Of a stretch of 64,000 bases of DNA, positions 10,035-19,640 are shown piece by piece (within the stretch, counting starts at the first letter, position 1; every line of letters begins with the position of its first letter). Position numbers and translations under genes: made by a program. The stretch is from Knoxdaviesia capensis (Eukaryota; Ascomycota; Sordariomycetes; Microascales; Gondwanamycetaceae), in assembly GCA_001510575.1 (NCBI GenBank), contig LNGK01000004.1, positions 124,001 through 188,000 on the forward strand, given 5' to 3'. A model generated the notes under the pieces. That model ran no database searches and had not been told where the DNA came from. It saw nothing but the letters and a program-made list of their open reading frames with translations.

Positions 10035-12356
10035 CTACCAGTTGAAACTCTCCTCCACAAAGCGCACCAGCGCGCCGTGCCGCGCCAGCCCGGCGGCCGC
10101 GTTCCGCACATCGTCGGCCATCCCGGGCGGCCCGCACACAACCACCGCCGTGCCGCCCGTCACCGCCGCCACCTCGGCCGCCAGCACGCGCCGCAGGTCG
10201 AAGCGCTCGCCGACCGAGATGCGCACGTCGACGCTGCGGCCCCAGCGCCGCGGCGCCAGCTCGCCCTCCGCCGCGGTGCGGCCGGTCTCGTCTGTCGCGG
10301 AGGCGTGGCCGCTGCCGGTCCCCAGCATCTGCTCGACGGCTGCCACCAGAGGCACCGTGCGCACGCCCCAGTACAGCCGGGCCGAGCCGATGGCCGGCGA
10401 GCCGTTCAGCGCGGCGACGGCCGGGAGGAGTGCGGTGATGCCGACGCCGCCGGCGATCAGCAGGATGTTGGGGAACGCGGCGGTGGCGCAGTGCGGCTCG
10501 GCGAGGGCGCTCTTGCCGTACGAGCCCTCGACGAGCACGCTCAGGCCGGACGGCGAGGCGGCCGAGGCGGCCCGCGCGATCCGCGCGGTGATGCCGGAGT
10601 GTTTGCGCACGAACATGGTGATGCCTGCCGGGCCGGAGGCTTCGGCGTGCACGGCCTCGTGCGAGGCGCGCAGCCCCGACTTGTCGTCGCTGGCGCTGTC
10701 GGTGGTGTCCTCGTGCTTGGCCGGCGCGGTGGCGACCACAACGGCGTGGGATCCCGCTCGGGCGCCGGCGATGGTGCGGGAGGTTCCGGCCACCGAGAAC
10801 GGGTGGTTCTCCCAGAAGCGCCAGGTGCTGACGCCCGGGAAGCGCAGGTACACGTGGCCCGAGGCATCCACTCCGGGAACATCGATGCGGAGGTAGTCCT
10901 CGTCGATGGCCGTGATGAAGGCCTTCTTGACGCCGCCTTTGGCGAAGGCGCGGGCCATGCGCACTAGGTGGTCGAACCCCCACACGGCGGTGGCGATGTA
11001 GAGCCACAGCTCATAGCCCCACTGCACGCCGAAGCGGAAGTAGATGTGCAGGAAGCTGCCGACGAGGGTGAGCATGGCCAGCACGATGTGGCTGGACAGG
11101 AACACCTCGTAGGCGGCGCGGCGCAGCGGCAGCACGGAGGCGACGGTGGCGATGACCAGGGCCAGCGTGGCGATGATGCCGCAGTACCAGTACGGCAGCT
11201 GGCTCTGCGAGGCGTGCGAGCCCGACCGCACGTAGATGTCGAGGTACACGGCGCTGTGGATGACGGCCTGCAGCATGCAGATGGTGGCGACCCAGCGGTG
11301 CAGCAGCAGGAAGGTCGAGTGCGACCAGCCGGTGACCCAGAGCAGGAAGTTGTTGCGGCCGGCGTACAGCACCAGCAGCGGCATGTTGGCGAACGAGAGC
11401 ACGCCGGCGCGGTTCGCCGCGTACGCCAGCTCGCGGCCGCGCTCGGTGCCGAACCAGGCATCCGGCGAGAGCCCGTCCAGGCCGATCGCGGACAGCACCA
11501 GGTTAGCCGCCACGATGTAGGCGAGGAACAGCGCCTGGCCGCGCGTCGGCATGATGGCCATGCCGCCCAGGATCGGCGTGTTCAGCCGCGAGCCGACCAT
11601 CGGCGGGTCGATCACGAGCCCGCGGAACGCGGAGGCGAAGCGCGTGGGCCACGGCAGCAGGCGCAGCAGCGACGCGGCGATGGGGATGATGGCGCCGGAC
11701 GTCAGCAGCACCAGGCCGTACTGCGAGTGGCGGCCCTCGACGCGCTCGAACGCCGCCAGCGCGTTGAAGTTGGGCGCGTACGCCTCGTCGCGCACGATGC
11801 CGGTGTAGTTGAGGAACAGGTCGGCCGGGTCCAGCGGCTGCTGCAGGCGCGGCTCGGCCTTGGCGGCCGCCAGCGCGGTCTCGAAGCTGATCGCCGGTGT
11901 CGGCTGCACCGGCTGATGGCCCGCCAGGTCGACCTCCCAGAAGCGCTCGAGGCGGTGCAGCGGCAGGTCCCAGCCGGCGCAGCGGGTGTCGATGCACAGC
12001 GCCATGCTCTGCAGGAAGAAGCGGTTCGCCATCTTGCAGGCGACGCCCGGCGTCATCACCATCCAGCCGTCGCCGGCCGGCAGGTCCCGGTCGTCGTCGG
12101 CGCCGTGGCCGTGATCCATGCGGCGCGCGAGCTTCATCGTGCTGTGGCCGGCGCCGTGGGTGGTGGCGGGGTCGACGGTGCAGTTGAGCTTCATGCTCAC
12201 GCTGCTGCGGCAGGCGAAGGCGCAGGTGGGGTTGTACATGTCGATGCCGTAGCCGATGAAGCCGTGGCCCGGGCGGCCGGTTGTGGTCATGGCGGCGGCG
12301 GGGGCCAGGCCGGCCAAAACCGCGAGGGCGGTGGCTGTTTGGAAGAGTCGAGACAT
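10035..12356 (-). CDS. Ferric reductase (FRE / NOX-like flavocytochrome)
   Basis: This is an intronless gene of 773 residues. A signal peptide (MSRLFQTATALAVLAGLAPAAA) precedes an extracytoplasmic Cys-containing region (PTCAFACRSS). The ferric reductase transmembrane core follows, with the two His pairs expected to bind b-type hemes: LLLHRWVATICMLQAVIHS (about 352-370) and SSHIVLAMLTLVGSFLHIYF (about 425-445). The FAD-binding motif is HPFSVAG (about 518), the NAD(P)-binding glycine motif GGVGITALLP is near 635, and the nicotinamide motif CGPPGM is near 743. The C-terminus is EESFNW, typical of fungal metalloreductases. The enzyme would move electrons from cytosolic NADPH across the plasma membrane to Fe3+ (or Cu2+) before uptake. 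A Ser/Asp-rich insertion (KHEDTTDSASDDKSG) sits between the FAD and NADPH lobes. The exact iron/copper specificity cannot be told. The start at 12354-12356 is chosen for the signal peptide; the frame extends further upstream but reads as leader. No permease or ferroxidase is adjacent. Confidence 0.93.
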   Translation of the reverse strand: MSRLFQTATALAVLAGLAPAAAMTTTGRPGHGFIGYGIDMYNPTCAFACRSSVSMKLNCTVDPATTHGAGHSTMKLARRMDHGHGADDDRDLPAGDGWMVMTPGVACKMANRFFLQSMALCIDTRCAGWDLPLHRLERFWEVDLAGHQPVQPTPAISFETALAAAKAEPRLQQPLDPADLFLNYTGIVRDEAYAPNFNALAAFERVEGRHSQYGLVLLTSGAIIPIAASLLRLLPWPTRFASAFRGLVIDPPMVGSRLNTPILGGMAIMPTRGQALFLAYIVAANLVLSAIGLDGLSPDAWFGTERGRELAYAANRAGVLSFANMPLLVLYAGRNNFLLWVTGWSHSTFLLLHRWVATICMLQAVIHSAVYLDIYVRSGSHASQSQLPYWYCGIIATLALVIATVASVLPLRRAAYEVFLSSHIVLAMLTLVGSFLHIYFRFGVQWGYELWLYIATAVWGFDHLVRMARAFAKGGVKKAFITAIDEDYLRIDVPGVDASGHVYLRFPGVSTWRFWENHPFSVAGTSRTIAGARAGSHAVVVATAPAKHEDTTDSASDDKSGLRASHEAVHAEASGPAGITMFVRKHSGITARIARAASAASPSGLSVLVEGSYGKSALAEPHCATAAFPNILLIAGGVGITALLPAVAALNGSPAIGSARLYWGVRTVPLVAAVEQMLGTGSGHASATDETGRTAAEGELAPRRWGRSVDVRISVGERFDLRRVLAAEVAAVTGGTAVVVCGPPGMADDVRNAAAGLARHGALVRFVEESFNW

Positions 12357-12550
12357 CGTGTGGGTGTGAGGTGGAGGCGAGGGGAGAAAGGACGAGAGGG
12401 AGAGAGAATGAGAGAAAGAGAGGGCGAGGAGGAGGAGGAGTGGGGATATAGCACTGCTCTCTCGGCCAGGACGGGTCAGTCGGTGGTGCGGTTTTCCAAT
12501 CACGTCCAGCCTATTGACAGGAAGGCCTGTTCATATAGGGAACCCCGACA

Positions 12551-12556
12551 TTTATA
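12551..12556 (-). promoter_or_regulatory. TATA box of the ferric reductase gene
   Basis: On the minus strand this reads TATAAA within AATATAAATG, about 195 bp upstream of the ferric reductase ATG, with a CT-rich leader between. Motif and distance are seen; the role is inferred. Confidence 0.45.
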
Positions 12557-12676
12557 TTGAGCCCGTCTCCCAAGAAGCCAAGTTGAGTGAGAGTGCATGG
12601 CCGTGCATGTTTCTCTTACGTCCCGGTTTCTTCATCCTCTCTCTGTATGAATCACCCCTGGCTCACATTCTCTGCC

Positions 12677-12685
12677 TTATCTAAT
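12677..12685 (-). promoter_or_regulatory. GATA (SREA-like) site upstream of ferric reductase
   Basis: The minus strand reads ATTAGATAA, one mismatch from ATCWGATAA, the site known for iron-responsive GATA repressors of the SREA/Urbs1 family. It lies about 320 bp upstream of the ATG. A single degenerate site is weak evidence. Confidence 0.25.
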
Positions 12686-12913
12686 TCTCTCAAACATGTG
12701 CATCACCGCTGCCTTCTTGGGATAGACTCGACATCCACACTACAATTTGCACAGTCTTGGCGAATACTTGGGTTCATTCGGGCTCTCGTTTATATTGGAG
12801 GTGATGGTGATGGTGGTGGGTGGGATTTTCTTATATGTATGAGGCAGTTTGCGGGAGTTTTCCTTGCTCACCTTTTCCAGGCCTTCTCATTCGCCCACCC
12901 CACATAAACAGCA

Positions 12914-12952
12914 CCACTCTTTCGAACCACTCTTTCGAACCACTCTTTCGAA
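12914..12952. repeat. 13-bp tandem repeat, three copies
   Basis: Three perfect head-to-tail copies of CCACTCTTTCGAA occupy this stretch, each containing the palindrome TTCGAA. It lies about 560 bp upstream of the ferric reductase start and about 950 bp downstream of the next minus-strand gene's stop. Confidence 0.9.
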
Positions 12953-13897
12953 CGGTGCACAAGGTTGGAAAACACCCTGGCTGAAAGTCTATTCGCGTTA
13001 GCCGCCAATGTTTCTTTTGACGACCACCGGCTGGGTGCATTGAGCAGGATTTTCCGCTCCTCGTCTTTTGGTCTCTGCTGTCCCCCTCCCCTGGGAGTTG
13101 TGATATGGTCCACCGGCCCGGTCTTCCACCGAAATGCAGGACGTGCACCGTTCAAGTCTCCCAGTCGAGGGGAACCACGGCTGCGTCGTATCTCAGACAC
13201 CTTTGAGTCCATATGAGAAGGAATATGCACTCTGCTTCACCCTGCAGCTCTCTTTCCCCCCCACTATCCTTCTCAACCATGGGGTCTTGGGCCAATCGGA
13301 CCAGACCCAACATAATACTTCAGCTCCTGAGAAACAAAAAAAAAAAGAAAAAAAAAAACTTGCTCAATTCGACTTCTCACAAAATCCCACCGTGGCTGGC
13401 TGATGACCATCATTATCGGGGCTGCTATGGGGCTGCGGCGGTATCGCATCTTCCGTGCCGACCCGCGTTTCCGCCAAGTCGTCAATGGGGCTTTGCCTTT
13501 TGATCCGCTTCTTATTTGCCACTTACCTTGCTCATGTTTACACTTATAACCACGCCGGAGAAGCGCCGGCATTGATCCTCCGGCCGCCGCCTCCGCTCCG
13601 GTTGGCACTGATAAGCTATCGGCACGTGGCACGGGGGATATTGCGCCGACTGTTCTCCTTCACTCACGGAAGGTGCGACCGGCGGGAAAAAGCGGGTATA
13701 GCCGCGAACAAATCTTAAGCCAACGTCGTTATATCAGTGATGTTGTCACTGACGAAAAAATCATGAAGAAAAGTCTATGTAATGCGCTCGTGTAGTCCTC
13801 GATTTGAATCCATAAAAGAGCCGCCAGACCGTACCGAACCCCGGGTATCAAGAGCCCCCCACCCCCCAACATTCACCAGACCTCAGAACGACTGCGC

Positions 13898-14542
13898 CTA
13901 TTGGGCGTCCTCGCTGGGCGGCTGTGTGTATGCCACCAGCACCGGCCCCTCGTTCTCCAGCCGCCGGCTGCCAAACTCCATCGCCCAGTCCATCAACATG
14001 GGCACGTCGACTGCCGGCGACACCCAGCCGTGGGCCTGCATGGCGGCGATGGCGTGCACGATCCAGGTGACGCAGCTCTCCTGCGGGTGGCGGTTGGGCA
14101 CGGGCAGCGGGATCTCGCGGAAGAAGGCCTCGAAGGCGGCGAAGCTGGGGGTGAAGGAGGAGGATGATGATGATGGCGGTGGTGGTGGTAGTGGGGGGGG
14201 AGGCGATGGCGGTGGGGCCGGGGTGTCCACGGCGCCGATGACGACGGAGCCGAGCAGCTTGGGGCTGCGGCGCGGGTCCATGCGGCAGGCGCGGAACCAC
14301 CAGCCCATGGCGGGGTTTTGCAGGCGGAAGGTGACGGGGTCGATCTGGGCCGAGTCGGTGGCGTCGAACGAGTAGCTGTCGGCCGGGTACTGGGCGAGCG
14401 GGAAGTGCAGCAGCGGCTGGCCGTCCGCTGGCGGCGTGATGATGACGATGCTCCAGTGGTAGCACGCGTAGCCGAGGATGCGGCGCCACCGGCCCTGCGA
14501 GAGGTGTTCGCGGTGGTACAGCGACACCGTGATGTAGTGCAT
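13898..14542 (-). CDS. Uncharacterised protein with HWSI...SCVTW motifs
   Basis: This is a single exon of 214 residues that I do not recognise as a named gene. It opens MHYITVSLYHREHLSQGRWRRI, then GYACYHWSIVIITP (His at about residue 29), DPVTFRLQNPAMGWWFRA, KLLGSVVIG, a Pro/Ser tract (about 107-130), and ESCVTWIVHAIAAMQAHGW (Cys at about 159). The order of a HWSI strand, a long middle, then a Cys at the start of a helix resembles circularly permuted papain-like folds (for example LRAT/PPPDE-type), but this is only a pattern-level guess. Protein-like sequence runs evenly outside the Pro/Ser insert, and third codon positions are GC-rich like neighbours, so I think it is real. No signal peptide or membrane segment. 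Its minus-strand orientation matches the flanking gene and pseudogene. Confidence 0.65.
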   Translation of the reverse strand: MHYITVSLYHREHLSQGRWRRILGYACYHWSIVIITPPADGQPLLHFPLAQYPADSYSFDATDSAQIDPVTFRLQNPAMGWWFRACRMDPRRSPKLLGSVVIGAVDTPAPPPSPPPPLPPPPPSSSSSSFTPSFAAFEAFFREIPLPVPNRHPQESCVTWIVHAIAAMQAHGWVSPAVDVPMLMDWAMEFGSRRLENEGPVLVAYTQPPSEDAQ

Positions 14543-15150
14543 TGTGCCGGGTGCCGCAGCACAGCCGTGCGTGCAATGGAGGGCTTGGGGGGGCGTCGGC
14601 CGGCTGGGCGGACTTGTCGGGCGGTGTCAGGCCGAAAAAAGAGCGGCTGGACTGGCTGGTGTCGCTGTGTGTTTCGCATATTTGGAGGTGATGGGCGTGT
14701 GCAGCACAGGAAAAAAAAATAAAAAAATAGATAGATAGAAACACTGCCGTCATAAAACGTCACAGCCGCCCTGTATACACAGGTCGTATCTGGCTCAACC
14801 ACGCCAATGAAACAAGATAAAGAAGCATGCCGTCCAGCCCAGTTACATCATCATCGTGGATTACCCCACTTTATAACCATCGATGCGCGACGACCTATCA
14901 AGAAAAGGTAGGGTGCCGGATTTGTAAAATTCCGGGGCGTCCTTTCGTGGGGAATGAAATTGAATACGCGAGGGGGGGGGGAATATATTTATCTTCAGAG
15001 TTACGGGCCCCAAGCTGCATATACGGCCTACAAGCCCACGCCTGGCCGAGTGAGTCGTGGGGGCCAAATCGGGGGTGGCGGGTCCTACAAAGTCATGCCC
15101 AGGCCGACACAAGCGGCCCGCCGCCGCTCCTGCGCCGCGTGCGCAATAGA
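14543..15150. other. Spacer, no gene seen
   Basis: This 608-bp stretch upstream of the uncharacterised protein has A-rich runs at 14709-14735 and a run of G at 14972-14980. Nothing else is recognisable. Confidence 0.5.
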
Positions 15151-15768
15151 CTATAGATCTGTCCTGCGCTGTGTAACCCTAGCCGCCAGCCACGTGTCCG
15201 CCGGACTCGACCAGGCGAACTCAACCCGCCCGCCCGGGCGACTGACCACCGTGAATGTGCCGGGCCCGGGAACCATGCGCCACAGCGCCCGCTCGGCCGC
15301 CAGCTCGGTCGGGGGCGGCGCCACGATGCGCGGCAGGTAGACATCCTCCCAGGCGTGGCCGCAGTAGTTGTAGAGGACGCGCGTGAACTCCCAGGACTCG
15401 GGGAACCAGCCGGCATACGCCCAGCCGAGCAGCGCAGCGACGCGGCCGTCGCAGGCGGAGTTGCCCAGCGCCGAGGCGACCACTTCCCCCTCCCCGGTTG
15501 TCGTCCGGCGGCTCATCCAGATCGAGCGGTGGTGGGGGTAGTGCGCGCAGCTCGTTGACGAACGCCGTCAACTGTGCAGCCACGGCAGTTCCCTCGGCAA
15601 GCCCTTGAGCGCGCGGAGGCGGCTCAGCCGCCACACGTTCGCGCCGACGCACTTGTACAGCCTGCGCGAGAGCCACGGCCGCCAGCGCAGCTAAAGAAGG
15701 CTGCCGAGCGAGAATGTGCGGAGGATGTCGGAGAGGAACGTCCGGACGGGGAAAGGTGGGCGGGCCAT
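15151..15768 (-). pseudogene. Disrupted gene, unknown family (frame lesions)
   Basis: Protein-like sequence runs leftward from an ATG at 15766-15768 (MARPPFPVRTFLSDIL) to a stop at 15151, but not in one intact frame. The frame of this ATG is stopped by TAG at 15691-15693 and TGA at 15568-15570. Between them a neighbouring frame reads well (for example AAQLTAFVNELRALPPPP at about 15540-15590). At a G-rich stretch near 15489-15500 the coding-like frame returns to the first one (EGEVVASALGNSACDGRVAALLGWAYAGWFPESWEF, then YNYCGHAWEDVYLPRIV). This fits two compensating single-base shifts, or a pseudogene, or sequencing errors in homopolymers; no good intron explains it. The family is not recognised. 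The most intact piece is 15151-15516. Confidence 0.45.
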
Positions 15769-17396
15769 GTCTTTGGTTTCGCGGGTGTTGAGGGCTGAGA
15801 GGCGGGACTCTTGGGGGCAACGTCATGGGATGGACAGAGCGTATGTCGGTGAAAGGAAGTACGTGGGTACTTGCAGGTGGGAATCCCGGAACATGGTGCA
15901 GAGTTGCTATCTATGCTCAGGAAGCGTTCGGACGATGTTTCAGCGGAACACTGAAAACTCATCCGCGTCTCACTCAGGAGGCAGGCGAAGACAGTAGGGC
16001 TTATCTGAGATAAGGCTGACGGCACGTGATGTGGGCTGGTGGTCGGGAAGTCCTGACAACGTCCGGCTGGATCATCGTGAGCTCGGAGTTCACATCACGG
16101 GTGAGTTTGTGGCGAGAGATGGATTTTCCCCTGGCAGAGGTTGAGCTCACTGAATTAATTCAACCCGCCGAGTGAGGCAAATTTCTCCATGCAGGTGTGT
16201 GTGCCGCGCCCGGCCCGGTGCTCCATCAGACCCTGAGCCTGACTCTCCAAGCCTTACCCGTCAGGCATTGAATAACCGCCACATCGTACAATATCGTCCA
16301 AGGAGTGGTTCGGTTCGGGACATTATTTTGTGGGTTCCGGACCGGGGGGATAAGTGAATGCCCACCTTACGTTACTTGCCTCGTTCGGCGACTTTGTCTC
16401 TTTGCGTTTGTCTCTCAGGGAGTTGGTAGGCTGGTTTGTAAATATGGCCGACATAAGACTTGTTGAGGCTTGAATTGTGAAGCACGGTTCATGGGGCTTG
16501 CTTGGCCATATTCTCGGCTACTCCACAGGGATGGACTTTTGCAGGTTTTTTTTTTTTTTTCGCTGGCAAGGCTGTCGTGAGAGTGGTCGCCCCTTAGGGT
16601 TAATCTGGAGTTGTCAGTCATGACTTACCTTCAGGGCACTTCGTATCGGGGATACGTTGAGTCGGACTGGAAGGGGAGAGTTGAATCCTGGGAGCACTCT
16701 GGACTCGGCGAGCCGGACCTGGAGGGGTGGTGTTAGGTGTTAGGGAGGAGTCAGTAAGATTGCCCGCTGCTGGATGGCACAGTTCTGTTCTGGGAGGTTT
16801 CTCCAAGCCTTCTTTTTTTGGCTTTCCTTTTTTTTTTTTTTTATATATATCTTGATATATTTTTTTTATATACTACTTAATTGATGTTTAATTCCTAGCT
16901 TTCTAACAAAGCAAAATCGCCTTCTTGTGTCTTCCACCTTCTTCCACCGCCACATGCCCGATATTGATAGCCTATACCGACATCCTCTTTCTTGCTTGAC
17001 TCTTGATTTGATAGTGCTGTGTCATGGCCTTCAAAGTGGCTGTGATTGTTCCGATTTGCTTGTGTCAGGACCATTCTAGACCCCTCCAGCCCTGTCATTT
17101 TGGCGCGGGTTTCTGCGCTATATTTGTTTTTTTGTGTGGTGCCCCTCCATTGTGATACACTCTTGGCCTCCACTACTTATTTCCTTAACTGACTTTGCCT
17201 TTTCCCCCCTTCTGACTTTGTTTCTGCCGTTTTCAACTTCACTCCATCCATCTTCACTTCACTCCTCCACCCAGCAAACGATGTTACGACCAAGTGCACG
17301 ACCTGCAACAACCACGACGGATTCCACGAAATAGAAACGACCCATTATCTTGACCACCCCCGCCTTACTTCACTTCTGACTCATCCTTTTGCAAAT
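15769..17396. other. Divergent intergenic region, AT-rich centre
   Basis: 1.6 kb separate the disrupted leftward gene from the histidine phosphatase. It contains T-runs at 16544-16560 and 16829-16842 and a T/AT-rich block at 16829-16890. The last 200 bp are CT-rich, the probable promoter and leader of the phosphatase gene. No gene is supported. Confidence 0.5.
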
Positions 17397-19445
17397 ATGC
17401 CCAAGCCACGGCTTATCATCGTTATCCGCCATGCCCAGTCGGAGGGAAACAGTAAGTGCGACCCATGTGCCGGCCACCTCCTTCCTCTCCAGTGTCCCGA
17501 CTCGCCGTGCCTTCCTTTTTTGCGTGTCCGTGTCGCGGCCTCCATGTTTCGGGCGCTCCGATGTCGGGCCTCGGCTGTTTCAACCTCATACTAACCCCGG
17601 CCCCCGGCATTTGCCTCCCGCACCAGAAAACCGCGACATCCACCAGACCATCCCCGACCACCGCGTCAAACTCACCGAGCTGGGCCGCCAGCAGGCGCGC
17701 GACGCCGGCGAGCGGCTGCGGGCGATGCTGCGGCCCGACGACACGCTGCAGTTCTTCACGTCGCCGTACCGCCGCACGCGCGAGACCACCGAGGGCATCC
17801 TGTCGACGCTGACGGCCGACGACCCGGAGCCGTCGCCGTTCAAGCGCGACAAGATCAAGGTGTACGAGGAGCCGCGGCTGCGCGAGCAGGATTTCGGCAA
17901 CTTCCAGCCGTGCAGCGCCGAGATGGAGCGCATGTGGCAGGAGCGCGCCGACTACGGGCATTTCTTCTACCGCATCCCGAACGGCGAGAGCGCCGCCGAT
18001 GCCTACGACCGCATCAGCGGCTTCAACGAGAGTCTGTGGCGGCAGTTTGGGGAGGACGACTTTGCGAGTGTTTGCGTGCTGGGTACGTCTCTCTCTCTCT
18101 CTCTCTATGTGTCTTGTCCTTCCATGTCCCGATACTAACACTAACCCCCCCTCCCCCTGCAGTCACCCACGGTCTCATGTCTCGCGTGTTCTTGATGAAG
18201 TGGTATCATTTCACCGTCGAGTACTTTGAAGACCTGCGCAACATCAACCACTGCGAGCTGCTGACCATGCGGCTGCAGGACACCGGCAAGTACGTGCTCG
18301 AGAACAAGCTGCGCACCTGGTCGGAGCTGCGGCGCGAGCGGCTGCAGGCTAAGGAGAAGGAAGCCGCCGCTGCCGCCGCCGCCGCCACCGCCGCCACCGG
18401 CACCACAGCGCCGGCGACGCCCGCGCCCGGCGATAAGGACACCGGCAAGCTGGAGCGCACCAAGACGTTCGTGGTGACGCGGCGGTGGGGCGGCTGTCCC
18501 GACGGCTGCAACCACCGCAACCACTTCAAGCGCCGCGACGACCTGGAGCTGCTGCGCCAGCGCGACGAGATCAGCGCCAGCAAGGCCACGGCCGTGATTG
18601 CCTCGTCGACCATCCTGGCGCGCCGCACCACCATCAAGCGGTCGATGTACAACTCCGACGACGACTACCAGACCGACTCGCTGGACGAGACCCACGTGGC
18701 CAGCGGCAGCGGCAGCGGCAGCGGCGCCAGCAGTCCCGCCGCGGCCGCGGGCCCGCAGCTGCACGTGCCGGCGGCGATCGACGTGGCGCGCGCGCGCGAG
18801 GAGATCGTGTCGTCGCCCGACGGCACGCCGTCGTTCATCTCCGCCGACGACCGCCTGCGCAGCCTCAAGTCGCCGTCGCTGGGCCTGCACGTCGGCCGCG
18901 ACGGCGGCGGCTCGTACTCGGGCCACGCGTCGCTGAACGCCAGCGACGCCGACTCCGACGAGGACCTGCACCACCGCGCCACCGCCGCCAAGCTCGCCGC
19001 CGGCATCAACTCGCTGCTGCTGGCCAGCAGCCCCGCGGCCGCCGGCGCCGGCAGCCCGCTGGGACGAACCCCGGGGAGCGGCACTGCGTCCGCCTCCAAC
19101 GGCACGCTCACGCCCGCGACCCCCGCGTCGACCACCACCACTGCGACCACCGCCACCACCACCACCACCACCACTTCCACCACGACGAAGACCCGCGCAT
19201 CGGGCGTGCGCGTGCGCGCGCAGCCGGCCTTCACCGCCGCCGACCTCGGCCTCGCCGCCGACACCGACGACGCCGAGACCCCGCCGCCGGTGTACGCTGG
19301 CGGCCTGGGCCGCCACGCCAAGGCCAACCGCCTGGGCGACTCGTCGCTGAGCGCCAGTGACGGCGAGGGCGCGGAGGCCGATATCGACGAGGATGTCAGC
19401 GAGGCCCAGAAGAAGGACCGGAGTATCCTCGGGAGCGTGTACTGA
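17397..19445 (+). CDS. Histidine phosphatase, DET1-like (phosphoglycerate mutase family)
   Basis: Three exons (17397-17451, 17627-18082, 18163-19445) give 597 residues. The catalytic N-terminal domain (about 1-235) belongs to the histidine phosphatase superfamily: RHA at residues 11-13 (H12 the expected phospho-acceptor), SPYRRTRET around residue 65-73, LREQDFGNFQ, and the second catalytic His in VTHGLMSR (H173). The strings MKWYHFTVEYFEDLRNINHCEL match the fungal group annotated as broad-range acid phosphatase DET1. The rest (about 240-597) is low-complexity: Ala-rich, Gly-Ser and Thr runs around a basic Cys/His patch (RRWGGCPDGCNHRNHFKRRDD). That tail is far longer than the catalytic domain and is probably disordered. 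Intron 2 carries a (CT)n tract. The motif reads RHA rather than the more common RHG. Substrate unknown. Confidence 0.88.
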
Positions 19446-19607
19446 GCGCGTTCGGGGGTCTCTCGGGTTCCTCTTTTCGACGATGTTGGTTCGGATCAAG
19501 GACGCCGCTGGTCGACGATTCTCCGTGATCTCAACACCTTCCTGCGTCTCTTTTGCTTTTCTTTTTCTTTTTCGTTTCCTTTTCTCGTGTGCATAGAATG
19601 ATACTTC

Positions 19608-19640
<33 letters not shown>

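Larger units (their letters stand above)
12357..13897. other. Ferric reductase promoter and spacer
   Basis: No gene seen in 1.5 kb. It holds the TATA and GATA motifs and the 13-bp repeat listed separately, a CT-rich minus-strand leader (12360-12440), an A-rich tract at 13333-13360, and the 3' side of the uncharacterised gene at 13898. Confidence 0.5.

Noticed and set aside
10968..12560. 530-codon plus-strand open frame opposite the ferric reductase
   Set aside because: It is the GC-skew shadow of a strongly supported minus-strand gene; its translation is Arg/His/Gln-rich with no domain.
16829..16890. T/AT-rich block as a possible RIP-mutated transposon
   Set aside because: Too short, and no remnant of transposase or reverse transcriptase and no terminal repeats are visible.
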